Shown here in pieces: positions 9,895-17,386 of a stretch of DNA of 64,000 nucleotides. Made by a program: the position numbers and the translations under genes. A model generated the notes under the pieces. The model was not told where the DNA came from, did no database searches, and was given only the letters and a program-made list of their open reading frames with translations. Within the stretch, counting starts at the first letter, position 1, and the number at the start of each line of letters is the position of its first letter. This DNA is from Burkholderiales bacterium. Lineage in GTDB: Bacteria > Pseudomonadota > Gammaproteobacteria > Burkholderiales > Burkholderiaceae_C. The DNA lies in the NCBI GenBank assembly GCA_017307865.1, contig JAFKGE010000036.1, forward strand, positions 1 to 64,000, written 5' to 3'.

Positions 9895-11088
9895 TCAGCC
9901 GGCCGCGCGCCGCTCCAGAATCGCCAGCGCCGGCAATGTCTTGCCTTCCAGCACCTCCAGGAAGGCGCCGCCGCCGGTGGAGATGTAGCCCACCTTGTCT
10001 TCGATGCCGTACTTGGCAATGGCCGCCAGCGTGTCGCCGCCGCCGGCGATGCTGAAGGCGGGCGAGGCGGCAATGGCCTGCGCGATGACCTTGGTACCGT
10101 TCTCGAACGGCGCCAGCTCGAACACGCCCACCGGGCCGTTCCAGACGATGGTGCCGGCCTGCATCAGCTGCGCCGCCAGCCGCGCGGCGGTGTCGGGGCC
10201 GATGTCCAAGATCATGTCGTCGGACCCGACCTCGGTTGCGGCCTTCACCGTGGCTTTCGCGTCGGCCTTGAATTCGGTCGCCGTCACCACGTCGGTGGGA
10301 ATCGGCACTTCGGCGCCACGCGCCTTCATGGTCTCGATCACCGCCTTCGCCTGATCCACCAGATCCGGCTCGGCCAGGCTCTTGCCGATCGGCAGGCCCG
10401 CCGCCAGCATGAAGGTGTTGGCGATGCCGCCGCCGACGATCAGCCGGTCCACCTTGGACGCCAGCGCCTGCAGGATGGTCAGCTTGGTGCTGACCTTGCT
10501 GCCCGCCACGATGGCCACCAGCGGGCGCCTGGGCGCCGCCAGCGCGCGCTGCAGGGCGTCGATCTCGGCGGCCAGCAGCGGGCCGGCGCAGGCGATGGGC
10601 GCGTACTGCGCCATGCCGTAGGTGGTGGCCTCGGCGCGGTGGGCGGTGCCGAAGGCGTCGTTGACGTAGATGTCGCACAGCGCGGCCAGCTGGCGCGACA
10701 GCGCGTCGTCGCACTTTTTCTCGCCCTTGTTGACGCGGCAGTTTTCCAGCAGCACCAGCTGGCCGGGCTGCACGGCGACGCCGCCCACCCAGTCTTGCCG
10801 CAGCGGCACGGCGCGCCCCAGCAGCTCGCCCAGGCGCGCCGCCACCGGCGCCAGCGAGTCGGCGGGCGTCAGCTGCCCCTCGGTTGGGCGGCCCAGGTGG
10901 CTGGTGACCATCACCGCCGCGCCGGCGTCGAGCGCCAGGCGGATGGCCGGCAGGCTGGCGCGGATGCGCGTGTCCTCGGTGATGGCGCCGCTCTCGTCTT
11001 GCGGCACATTGAGATCGGCGCGGATGAAAACCCTTTTGCCGCGGGCGGCGCCTTGCGCGCACAGGTCGGTAAAGCGAATGACGTTCAT
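9895..11088 (-). CDS. pgk: Phosphoglycerate kinase
   Basis: Transfers phosphate from 1,3-bisphosphoglycerate to ADP in glycolysis. The 397-residue protein shows the N-domain RADLNVPQ and TSHLGRP motifs, [13 protein letters not shown], the hinge region, and C-domain ATP-binding [13 protein letters not shown] and STGGGAFLE segments, all canonical. It is the first gene of the minus-strand group pgk, clsC-like, pyk. Confidence 0.97.
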   Translation of the reverse strand: MNVIRFTDLCAQGAARGKRVFIRADLNVPQDESGAITEDTRIRASLPAIRLALDAGAAVMVTSHLGRPTEGQLTPADSLAPVAARLGELLGRAVPLRQDWVGGVAVQPGQLVLLENCRVNKGEKKCDDALSRQLAALCDIYVNDAFGTAHRAEATTYGMAQYAPIACAGPLLAAEIDALQRALAAPRRPLVAIVAGSKVSTKLTILQALASKVDRLIVGGGIANTFMLAAGLPIGKSLAEPDLVDQAKAVIETMKARGAEVPIPTDVVTATEFKADAKATVKAATEVGSDDMILDIGPDTAARLAAQLMQAGTIVWNGPVGVFELAPFENGTKVIAQAIAASPAFSIAGGGDTLAAIAKYGIEDKVGYISTGGGAFLEVLEGKTLPALAILERRAAG

Positions 11089-11134
11089 GACGGAGCGTGG
11101 ACGGGTGAAGACCGGCCCGATTGTAGGAAGGCGA

Positions 11135-11482
11135 TCAGAGCCCGAAGCCCACGCGCAGCACCAGGTACACCGCCAGCCCGACGAGGATGGACACCGTGAG
11201 CGCCTGGCGGTCGTTGCGGCGCCAGAAGCACCAGCCGGCCGTCACCAGCGCGCCCCAGGCCTGGGCGCTGGTGAGCGGCAGCACCCAGTGGCCGCCGGGC
11301 ATGACGATGTCCGGCGCGATGGCCGCCGTCAGCGCGGCGATCGGCGCGTAGGGCAGGCCGCGCTGCAGCCAGCGCGGCAGCTGCAGGTCGCGGTCGCTGA
11401 AGAAGAAACCGCAGCGCGTGAGCACGGTGATCACCGTCATGCCGGCGATGATGAGCAGGGTCCACCCGCGCAGTTCACCCAT
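11135..11482 (-). CDS. azlD: AzlD-family branched-chain amino acid exporter, small subunit
   Basis: A 115-residue hydrophobic protein with about four membrane segments ([18 protein letters not shown] near the start, a [10 protein letters not shown] end). Size and position directly after AzlC identify the small AzlD/YgaH subunit that pairs with AzlC to export branched-chain amino acids. Its ATG overlaps the azlC stop by 8 bases (ATGGGTGA), implying translational coupling. Confidence 0.88.
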   Translation of the reverse strand: MGELRGWTLLIIAGMTVITVLTRCGFFFSDRDLQLPRWLQRGLPYAPIAALTAAIAPDIVMPGGHWVLPLTSAQAWGALVTAGWCFWRRNDRQALTVSILVGLAVYLVLRVGFGL

Positions 11483-12302
11483 GGTCCGGCTCCCGTTCCG
11501 GCTTGCGCGCGGCTTCGACCCAGCGCTCCAGCCACACGCTGGCCAGCACCGCCACGGCAATCGCCACCACGATGCCCAGCCGATAGGGCAGGCCCATGGC
11601 CAGCACGGCGGTGGCGCCGGCCAGCAGCGCCGCCAGCGCGCGCACGCGCGAGGTGATGAGCGAGCAGGTGACGGCCAGCAGGGCCAGCGTGCCGGCGTAT
11701 TCCAGCCCCCAGCGCGCCGGCAGCGCCGCGCCCAGAAAGATGCCCAGCATGTTCAGCGACTGCCAGGACAGCCAGTTCCAGCAGTTGCCGCCCCACAGGT
11801 AGGACAGCTGGGCGCGGCGCTGGCGCTCGGTCTCGGCCGGATGCGGAAAGCGCCGGATGAACAGCACATAGGTCATGTCGCCCATGAAGTAGCCCAGCCA
11901 GATGCGCTTGCCGCGCGGCAAAAAGCGCAGGTATTCGCGCAGGTGCACGCCGAACACCAGAAAGCGCAGGTTCACGCACAGCGCGGCAACGAAGATCACC
12001 CACAGCGGCGCGCCGGCGGCGATCAGCGGCAGCGCCGCCAGCTGCGCACTGCCGGCAAACACCAGCACCGACATCAGCACCGACTCACCCACGCTCATGC
12101 CGCTGCCCACCATGGCCACGCCGGTCATGAAGGCCCAGGCGGCCAGGCCCACCGACACGCCCGCCATGTCGCGCACGCCGACCCAGTACAGCGGGTGGCG
12201 CGCCGTGTGCGCCCAGCCGTCGATGCGGCGTGACAGCCAGTTGCCCAGGCGCGAGGGCAAGGCGCCGTCGGGCGGCAGCTGGGGCGGCAGCGGCATGTTC
12301 AT
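11475..12302 (-). CDS. azlC: AzlC-family branched-chain amino acid permease
   Basis: A 275-residue inner-membrane protein of the AzlC/YgaZ family, large subunit of a branched-chain amino acid exporter. The core has the family [22 protein letters not shown] and [15 protein letters not shown] segments. It carries an N-terminal extension of ~50 residues before the first membrane segment. The start at MNMPLPP gives a 4-base overlap with the fmt stop (ATGA), so fmt, azlC and azlD look translationally chained. Confidence 0.88.
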   Translation of the reverse strand: MNMPLPPQLPPDGALPSRLGNWLSRRIDGWAHTARHPLYWVGVRDMAGVSVGLAAWAFMTGVAMVGSGMSVGESVLMSVLVFAGSAQLAALPLIAAGAPLWVIFVAALCVNLRFLVFGVHLREYLRFLPRGKRIWLGYFMGDMTYVLFIRRFPHPAETERQRRAQLSYLWGGNCWNWLSWQSLNMLGIFLGAALPARWGLEYAGTLALLAVTCSLITSRVRALAALLAGATAVLAMGLPYRLGIVVAIAVAVLASVWLERWVEAARKPEREPDHG

Positions 12303-13531
12303 GGCGCCGCTCCCGCCGCGTCGAAGCACTGGCCGGGCGCCAGCGCAAAGCCGGCCAGAAAGTCGCGCGCCGGCAGGCGCTTGCCGCCGGCGCGCTGCAG
12401 CTCGGTGAGCCGCAGCACGCCGCGGCCGCAGGCCACCGCCACGCCGGCGTCGTTTGCAGACAAAATCTGGCCGCAGCGCGCGTCCGTCGGGCGCGAGCAG
12501 CTATCAATTTGAGATTTCCACACCTTGACCACCTTGCCGTCCAGCGCCGTGTGCGCGCCCGGAAACGGATCGAAGGCGCGCACCCGACGCTCGATCACGT
12601 CGGCCGGCAGCGTCCAGTCGATCGCCGCCTCGTGCTTGTCGATCTTGGCGGCGTAGCTGACGCCCGCGGCCGGCTGCGGCGTGCGCACCCAGCGCTCGGG
12701 CTGGCGCAGCGCCTGCACGATCAGGCGCGCGCCCAGCGCGGCCAGCGCGTCGTGCAGGCTGGCCGTGGTGGCGCGTGCGTCGATCGGCAGCGCCTGCGCC
12801 GCCAGCATGTCGCCGGTGTCCAGCCCGGCGTCCATCTGCATGATCGTGACGCCCGTCTCGACATCGCCCGCCTCGATGGCGCGATGAATGGGCGCCGCGC
12901 CGCGCCAGCGGGGCAGCAGCGAGGCATGGATGTTCAAACAACCCAGACCCATGCCCCCACGCTCCACGGCTTCGCCTGTTGCGCTGCCCCCCGAGGGGGC
13001 CTTCGCGCCTTCGGGCGGCCGTGCGGCGCTCACGTCATTCCCCCCACGCTCCACGGCTTCGCCTGTTGCGCTGCCCCCCGAGGGGGCCTTCGCGCCTTCG
13101 GGCGGCCGTGCGGCGCTCACATCATTCCCCCCACGCTCCACGGCTTCGCCTGTTGCGCTGCCCCCCGAGGGGGCCTTCGCGCCTTCGGGCGGCCGTGCGG
13201 CGCTCATGGCATCGAGCACCCACTGCGGCAGGATCAGGCCGTAGGCGGCTACCACCATGACGTCGGCGCGCGCGGCCTGCAGGGCGGCCTGGGCGGCGGC
13301 GGCGTCCTCGGGGTACTTGCCGTCCAGCCGCAGACTGCGCGGCTGGGCGACGGCGATGCCGCGCGCCTGCGCCAGCTGCTTGACGGGCGACGCCTGCAGC
13401 TTCAGGCCGCGCCCGGCCGGGCGGTCGGGCTGGGTCAGCACCAGGGGCACGGCAAAGCCCGCGTCCAGCAGCGCCTGCAGGGCGGCGCGGGCAAAGTCGG
13501 GCGTGCCGGCAAAAACGACGCTCAGGCTCAT
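12299..13531 (-). CDS. fmt: Methionyl-tRNA formyltransferase with repeat insertions
   Basis: Formylates initiator Met-tRNA with 10-formyl-THF. The catalytic region is intact: [20 protein letters not shown] carries the Asn and His, and [12 protein letters not shown] follows with the Asp. The protein is 410 residues, against about 310-320 usually. Most of the excess is residues ~110-196: three near-identical 29-residue units ([15 protein letters not shown]...) between VLDAM and [14 protein letters not shown] family-1 repeat also encodes residues ~339-358 in the C-terminal domain, where sequence is variable in homologues. The frame is open throughout, and because the gene is normally essential or near-essential for growth, it is probably functional. 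Confidence 0.93.
   Translation of the reverse strand: MSLSVVFAGTPDFARAALQALLDAGFAVPLVLTQPDRPAGRGLKLQASPVKQLAQARGIAVAQPRSLRLDGKYPEDAAAAQAALQAARADVMVVAAYGLILPQWVLDAMSAARPPEGAKAPSGGSATGEAVERGGNDVSAARPPEGAKAPSGGSATGEAVERGGNDVSAARPPEGAKAPSGGSATGEAVERGGMGLGCLNIHASLLPRWRGAAPIHRAIEAGDVETGVTIMQMDAGLDTGDMLAAQALPIDARATTASLHDALAALGARLIVQALRQPERWVRTPQPAAGVSYAAKIDKHEAAIDWTLPADVIERRVRAFDPFPGAHTALDGKVVKVWKSQIDSCSRPTDARCGQILSANDAGVAVACGRGVLRLTELQRAGGKRLPARDFLAGFALAPGQCFDAAGAAP
12459..12517 (+). repeat. Family-1 repeat, copy D, inside fmt
   Basis: AAAATCTGGCCGCAGCGC, GGGCGCGAGCAGCTATC and a degenerate 3' stem mark this copy. It lies wholly inside the fmt C-terminal domain, read on its complementary strand, and codes for [18 protein letters not shown] without breaking the frame. 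Confidence 0.8.
12954..13206 (-). repeat. Three 87-bp tandem family-2 repeats inside fmt
   Basis: Three units with an exact 87-base period (aligned bases 12958, 13045, 13132) are identical apart from about one base in the linker. Each contains GCTGCCCCCCGAGGGGGCC and GCGCCTTCGGGCGGCC on the plus strand. Because 87 is divisible by three, each unit adds 29 codons to fmt. Near-identity points to recent tandem duplication. Confidence 0.95.
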
Positions 13532-13588
13532 GGAAAAGTCAGACGATGGCCTGTCACGGCAGGCGCGAAAACAAGGGGCGGCGGGGCT

Positions 13589-14104
13589 TCAACGGGAGCC
13601 GGGCTCGATCTGGTCGGCCACGTTCTCGTCGCCCAGCGACCAGCCGCGCACCACGCCCTCGGGGTCGATGTCGATGTACAGTAGGCGCCAGACGGGGCCC
13701 ATGGCATAGCGCCAGACCCAGATCTGGCCCTTGAAGTTGTGCGCCGCCTCGATGCGCGCCGGCGGGCCATATTCGCGCAGCACGTCGGCGCGCGTCCAGC
13801 GGTCGGTCTGGATGCGACGGGCAAAGCGGCCTTCGTCCAGCGCCTGCTCCACCTGGGTCACGCGGCCCTGGGCGTCCAGGTCGAGGTTGAACACGCGCTG
13901 GCCGGAAGGCTGGTACGAATACTGCAGGCGCGCCGGCTGGCCCGCCGCCGCCGGGTACTGCGCCGTGGGGCGGCCCAGGGTGGCCAGCACCTGGGCCTCG
14001 GGCGTGCCGGGGGCGATGCGGCTGGGATCGGCAAACAGCGCGCAGGCGCTCAAGGCCAAGGCGGCCACGGCGGCCAACACCACGCGGGCCGCACGCGCGC
14101 TCAT
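13589..14104 (-). CDS. Lipoprotein with BamE/SmpA-like fold (putative)
   Basis: A 171-residue exported lipoprotein: signal peptide MSARAARVVLAAVAALA with lipobox LSAC. The mature part begins PGTPEAQVLATLGRPTAQ, the short helix-loop pattern seen in SmpA/OmlA (BamE-like) domains, and a second similar half (RADVLREYGPPARIE...) follows, so it may be a tandem BamE-like fold. It sits between def and fmt on the same strand. The domain call is inference from pattern; function is unknown. Confidence 0.65.
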   Translation of the reverse strand: MSARAARVVLAAVAALALSACALFADPSRIAPGTPEAQVLATLGRPTAQYPAAAGQPARLQYSYQPSGQRVFNLDLDAQGRVTQVEQALDEGRFARRIQTDRWTRADVLREYGPPARIEAAHNFKGQIWVWRYAMGPVWRLLYIDIDPEGVVRGWSLGDENVADQIEPGSR

Positions 14105-14162
14105 GGATCGACCCTCCGCGCTGCGCGCTGCGGGATTCGCGCTTGGGAGCGGCCCGGCGTGC

Positions 14163-14693
14163 TCATACCGGCTCCCGCACCGCGTCCGCCTTGTCCAGGC
14201 GCTCGGCCTTGAGCAGCTTGGTCTTGATGCGCCCGCGCTTGAGCGGCGACAGGTACTCGACGAAGACCTTGCCGACCAGGTGGTCCATCTCGTGCTGGAT
14301 GCACACCGCCAGCAGGCCGTCGGCATCGATCTCGCGCGCCTGGCCCCGCTCGTCCAGCGCGCGCACGCGCACCTGGGCGGCGCGCTCGACGCCGTCGTAG
14401 ATGCCGGGCACCGACAGGCAGCCCTCGTCGCCCTTGACGCGTTCGTCGCTGGCCCACAGCAGCTCGGGGTTGATCAGCACCTGGGGCGTGTCGCGCTGCT
14501 CGGACACGTCGATGACCAGCACGCGCTCGTGCACGTCCACCTGCGTGGCCGCCAGGCCGATGCCCTGGGCGTCGTACATGGTGGCCAGCATGTCGCGCAC
14601 CAGCGTGCGGATACGATCGTCGACCGCGGCCACCGGCCGCGCCACGGTGTGCAGGCGCGGGTCGGGATAGCGAAGAATGGGGAGCAAAGCCAT
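14163..14693 (-). CDS. def: Peptide deformylase
   Basis: Removes the N-formyl group from new proteins, acting after Fmt. The 176-residue metalloenzyme has all three motifs: [13 protein letters not shown] (metal Cys) and QHEMDH (two metal His and the catalytic Glu). The start is [11 protein letters not shown], the usual beginning of the family. def and fmt are separated here by a lipoprotein gene, all on the minus strand; the LysM gene is divergent. Confidence 0.96.
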   Translation of the reverse strand: MALLPILRYPDPRLHTVARPVAAVDDRIRTLVRDMLATMYDAQGIGLAATQVDVHERVLVIDVSEQRDTPQVLINPELLWASDERVKGDEGCLSVPGIYDGVERAAQVRVRALDERGQAREIDADGLLAVCIQHEMDHLVGKVFVEYLSPLKRGRIKTKLLKAERLDKADAVREPV

Positions 14694-14837
14694 GAAAATT
14701 GTCGTCCGGATGTCGCTATTTTCGCTACTTTTCGCCTTTCGCGCCGCCTGCGCGCGCCAATCTCGTTGCCCCAAGGCGGGCTTGGCTGCAGAATGTCCGA
14801 TCAATTGTCAAGCGCCTTGATGCCCTTTCGTAAAACA

Positions 14838-16127
14838 ATGAAACCACTTTTTCACGCCCGCACAGGCCTGCGGCTGGCGCCGCTGGGCGCCTTGGTGGCC
14901 CTGCTGGGCGCCGCGCCGCTGGCCCAGGCGCAGCACGGCATCCACTCGCCCGTCACCCCCAAGCAGCGTGCCACGGCACAACAGGCGGCCCAGGCCGGCG
15001 TGCCGCTGTCGGCGCTGGCGCCCGACGCGCCCGACGAATACACGGTGCGCCGCGGCGACACGCTGTGGGGCATTTCGGGCAAGTTCCTGCGCTCGCCCTG
15101 GCGCTGGCCCGAGCTGTGGGGCATGAACCTGCAGGACATCAAGAACCCGCACCTGATCTACCCCGGCCAGCAGCTCTACCTGGAGCGCAACGGCGACCGC
15201 GCCCGCCTGCGCGCGCGCCAGGCCGCCGACGGCCAGCCCGGCGCCACCGTGCACGTGTCGCCGCGCAACCGCGTCGAGATGCTGGACGCCAACCCGCTGC
15301 CCACGCTGCAGGCGCACCTGATCGAGCCTTTTTTGAGCGAGCCGCTGGTGGTCGACCAGTTGGAGACCTTCGAGCGCGCCCCGCGCCTGGTGGCCCTGCG
15401 CGACCGCGACCGGGTGCTGGTGGTCAAGGGCGACCGCGCCTACGCGCTGGGCCCCGACGACGCGCCGCTCGTAAAGGGCGCCGGCCACCCCAACGAATAC
15501 CGCGTGTTTCGCACCGCCAAGCCGCTGAAAGACCCGGTCACGGGCGAAATCCTGGGCTACGAGGGCCAGTACGTGGGCCGTGTCGACCTGGCGCGCAGCC
15601 AGGGCGCGACCGAGGAAGTGCTCGAAGCCGTCAACGCCGGCAAACTCCCCGCATCGGGCAACGTTGACCCGGTGACGGAGGGCGATGACGGTGGGCCGCG
15701 CCACGTGGCCATCCCCGCCACGGTGGACGTGGTGGCCAACAAGGAAGAAATGCGCGCCGGCGACCGCCTGCTGCCCGAGCCGCCGCGCCAGTACCGCAAC
15801 TACGTGCCGCACGCGCCGGCCCAGCCGGTCGAGGCGCGCGTGGTCTCGGTCTACGGCGACGCCGTGCGCTATGCCGGCAACAACCAGGTGGTGACCATCA
15901 ACAAGGGCGAGCGCGACGGCATGCAAAGCGGCACCGTGCTGGCCCTGCTGTCCACCGGCCCGCGCGTGGTCGACAAGACCAGCAGCCGGCGCGAACCGAT
16001 CCAGCTGCCCGACGAGCGCAACGGCTTGGGCATGGTGTTTCGCACCTTCGATCGCGTGTCCTACGTGCTGGTGATGGAAGTCTCCAACCCGGTGCAGGTG
16101 GGCGACAAGCTCGTCAACCCACGCTAA
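14838..16127 (+). CDS. LysM peptidoglycan-binding protein
   Basis: A 429-residue exported protein with a signal peptide (MKPLFHARTGLRLAP... cut near AQA/QHG). A single LysM domain at about residues 64-115 (YTVRRGDTLWGISGKFL ... IYPGQQLYLE) binds peptidoglycan. The long C-terminal part has no motif I recognise but includes GDRLLPEP and NKGERDGMQSGTVL, seen in LysM proteins encoded next to dprA in proteobacteria. In-frame ATGs at 14793 and 14820 exist; 14838 gives the best signal peptide. dprA follows at 30 bases. Confidence 0.88.
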   Translation: MKPLFHARTGLRLAPLGALVALLGAAPLAQAQHGIHSPVTPKQRATAQQAAQAGVPLSALAPDAPDEYTVRRGDTLWGISGKFLRSPWRWPELWGMNLQDIKNPHLIYPGQQLYLERNGDRARLRARQAADGQPGATVHVSPRNRVEMLDANPLPTLQAHLIEPFLSEPLVVDQLETFERAPRLVALRDRDRVLVVKGDRAYALGPDDAPLVKGAGHPNEYRVFRTAKPLKDPVTGEILGYEGQYVGRVDLARSQGATEEVLEAVNAGKLPASGNVDPVTEGDDGGPRHVAIPATVDVVANKEEMRAGDRLLPEPPRQYRNYVPHAPAQPVEARVVSVYGDAVRYAGNNQVVTINKGERDGMQSGTVLALLSTGPRVVDKTSSRREPIQLPDERNGLGMVFRTFDRVSYVLVMEVSNPVQVGDKLVNPR

Positions 16128-16157
16128 GGCGCCACCGGGCGACGCGCGGGCGCCGAC

Positions 16158-17378
16158 ATGGACCCGGACGAGCTGGCCGCTTGGCTGCGCCTGACGCTCA
16201 CGCCGGGCGTCGGCAACGACACCGCGCGCCGTCTGCTGGCGGCCTTCGGACTGCCGCAGGCGATCTTCGTGCAACCCGCCGCGGCGCTGCGCCAGCTGCT
16301 CAGCCCCACGCAGGCCAGCGCCCTGGCGCAGGAGCCGCCCGAGCTGGCGGCCCGGCTCAAGGCCACGCAGGACTGGCTGGACGGCGCCGAGGACGGCCTG
16401 GGGCGGCGCGTCATCACGCTGGGCGACAGCGCCTACCCGGCCGGCCTGCTGACCATCGAGGACCCGCCGGTGCTGCTGTATGCCACCGGACAGCTCCAGT
16501 TGCTCGAATCCGAGTCAAATCGGCCTCCAGCCCGCTCTGAATCTGCGCTACGAGCTATTGATTCAATAGTAAATGGCTGGCCCACCCAGGCGCTGGCGGT
16601 GGTCGGCAGCCGCAACCCCACGCCGCAGGGCGCACAAAACGCGCGCCAGTTCGCGCGCCACCTGGGCGCGGCGGGCCTCACCATCGTCTCGGGCCTGGCG
16701 CTGGGGGTGGACGGCGCCGCGCACGAGGGCGCGCTGCAGGCCGTGGACGAGACGGCGCCCGCGCGCCGGCTGGCCACCGTGGCGGTGATCGGCACCGGCA
16801 TCGACCGCGTCTACCCGCGCCAGCACCGCGCGCTGGCGCACCGCATCGCGCGCCAGGGCCTGATCCTGAGCGAATACCCGCTGGGCACGCCGCCGCTGCC
16901 GGCCAACTTTCCCAAGCGCAACCGCCTGATCGCGGGCCTGGCCCAAGGCACGCTGGTGATCGAGGCGGCGCTGCAGTCGGGCTCGCTGATCACCGCGCGC
17001 CTGGCGGCCGAGCAGGGCAAGGAGGTGTTCGCCATCCCGGGCTCCATCCACTCGCCGCAGTCGCGCGGCGCGCACGCCCTGCTGCGCCAGGGCGCCAAGC
17101 TGGTCGAAACGGCCCAGGACGTGCTGGAAGAGCTGCGCTGGCCCGCCGCGGCCGCGCCCGCCGACGCCCTCGGCCCCGTGCCCGATGCGCCCGTGCCCAA
17201 CGGCGACACCGCCGCCCTGCTGGCCGCCCTGGGTGCCGATCCGGTCGGCTTCGACGCCCTGCAGGCACGCACCGGGCTGCCCACCGAGCGGCTGCAGGCG
17301 CGGCTGCTGGAGCTGGAACTGGACGGCCAGGTGAGCCGCCTGCCGGGCGGCCTGTTTCAGCGCCTGGCGCGGGCGTAA
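16158..17378 (+). CDS. dprA: DNA-processing protein DprA
   Basis: Loads RecA on incoming single-stranded DNA in natural transformation. The 406-residue protein has the Rossmann core with VVGSRNPT, SGLALGVDGAAHEGAL, PKRNRLIAGL and EAALQSGSLITARLAAEQG, an N-terminal SAM-like part and a C-terminal winged-helix region. Residues ~116-140 (LESESNRPPARSESALRAID) are encoded by a family-1 repeat and lie between the N-terminal part and the Rossmann core, where homologues have a short linker. It converges on the DUF1631 gene with 8 bases between stops. Confidence 0.94.
   Translation: MDPDELAAWLRLTLTPGVGNDTARRLLAAFGLPQAIFVQPAAALRQLLSPTQASALAQEPPELAARLKATQDWLDGAEDGLGRRVITLGDSAYPAGLLTIEDPPVLLYATGQLQLLESESNRPPARSESALRAIDSIVNGWPTQALAVVGSRNPTPQGAQNARQFARHLGAAGLTIVSGLALGVDGAAHEGALQAVDETAPARRLATVAVIGTGIDRVYPRQHRALAHRIARQGLILSEYPLGTPPLPANFPKRNRLIAGLAQGTLVIEAALQSGSLITARLAAEQGKEVFAIPGSIHSPQSRGAHALLRQGAKLVETAQDVLEELRWPAAAAPADALGPVPDAPVPNGDTAALLAALGADPVGFDALQARTGLPTERLQARLLELELDGQVSRLPGGLFQRLARA
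16511..16571 (+). repeat. Family-1 repeat, copy E, inside dprA
   Basis: TCAAATCGGCCTCCAGCCCG, TGCGCTACGAGCTATTG and a perfect terminal stem CTATTG...CAATAG identify this copy. It lies wholly inside dprA in the element's plus orientation and keeps the frame. Confidence 0.85.
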
Positions 17379-17386
17379 GCGCGCAC

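Noticed and set aside
12954-13206. Tandem array read as a possible CRISPR
   Set aside because: The repeat units abut with no unique spacers and lie inside an open fmt frame.
12299-13531. fmt as a pseudogene
   Set aside because: The frame is open end to end, catalytic residues are present, and inserted units are multiples of three bases.
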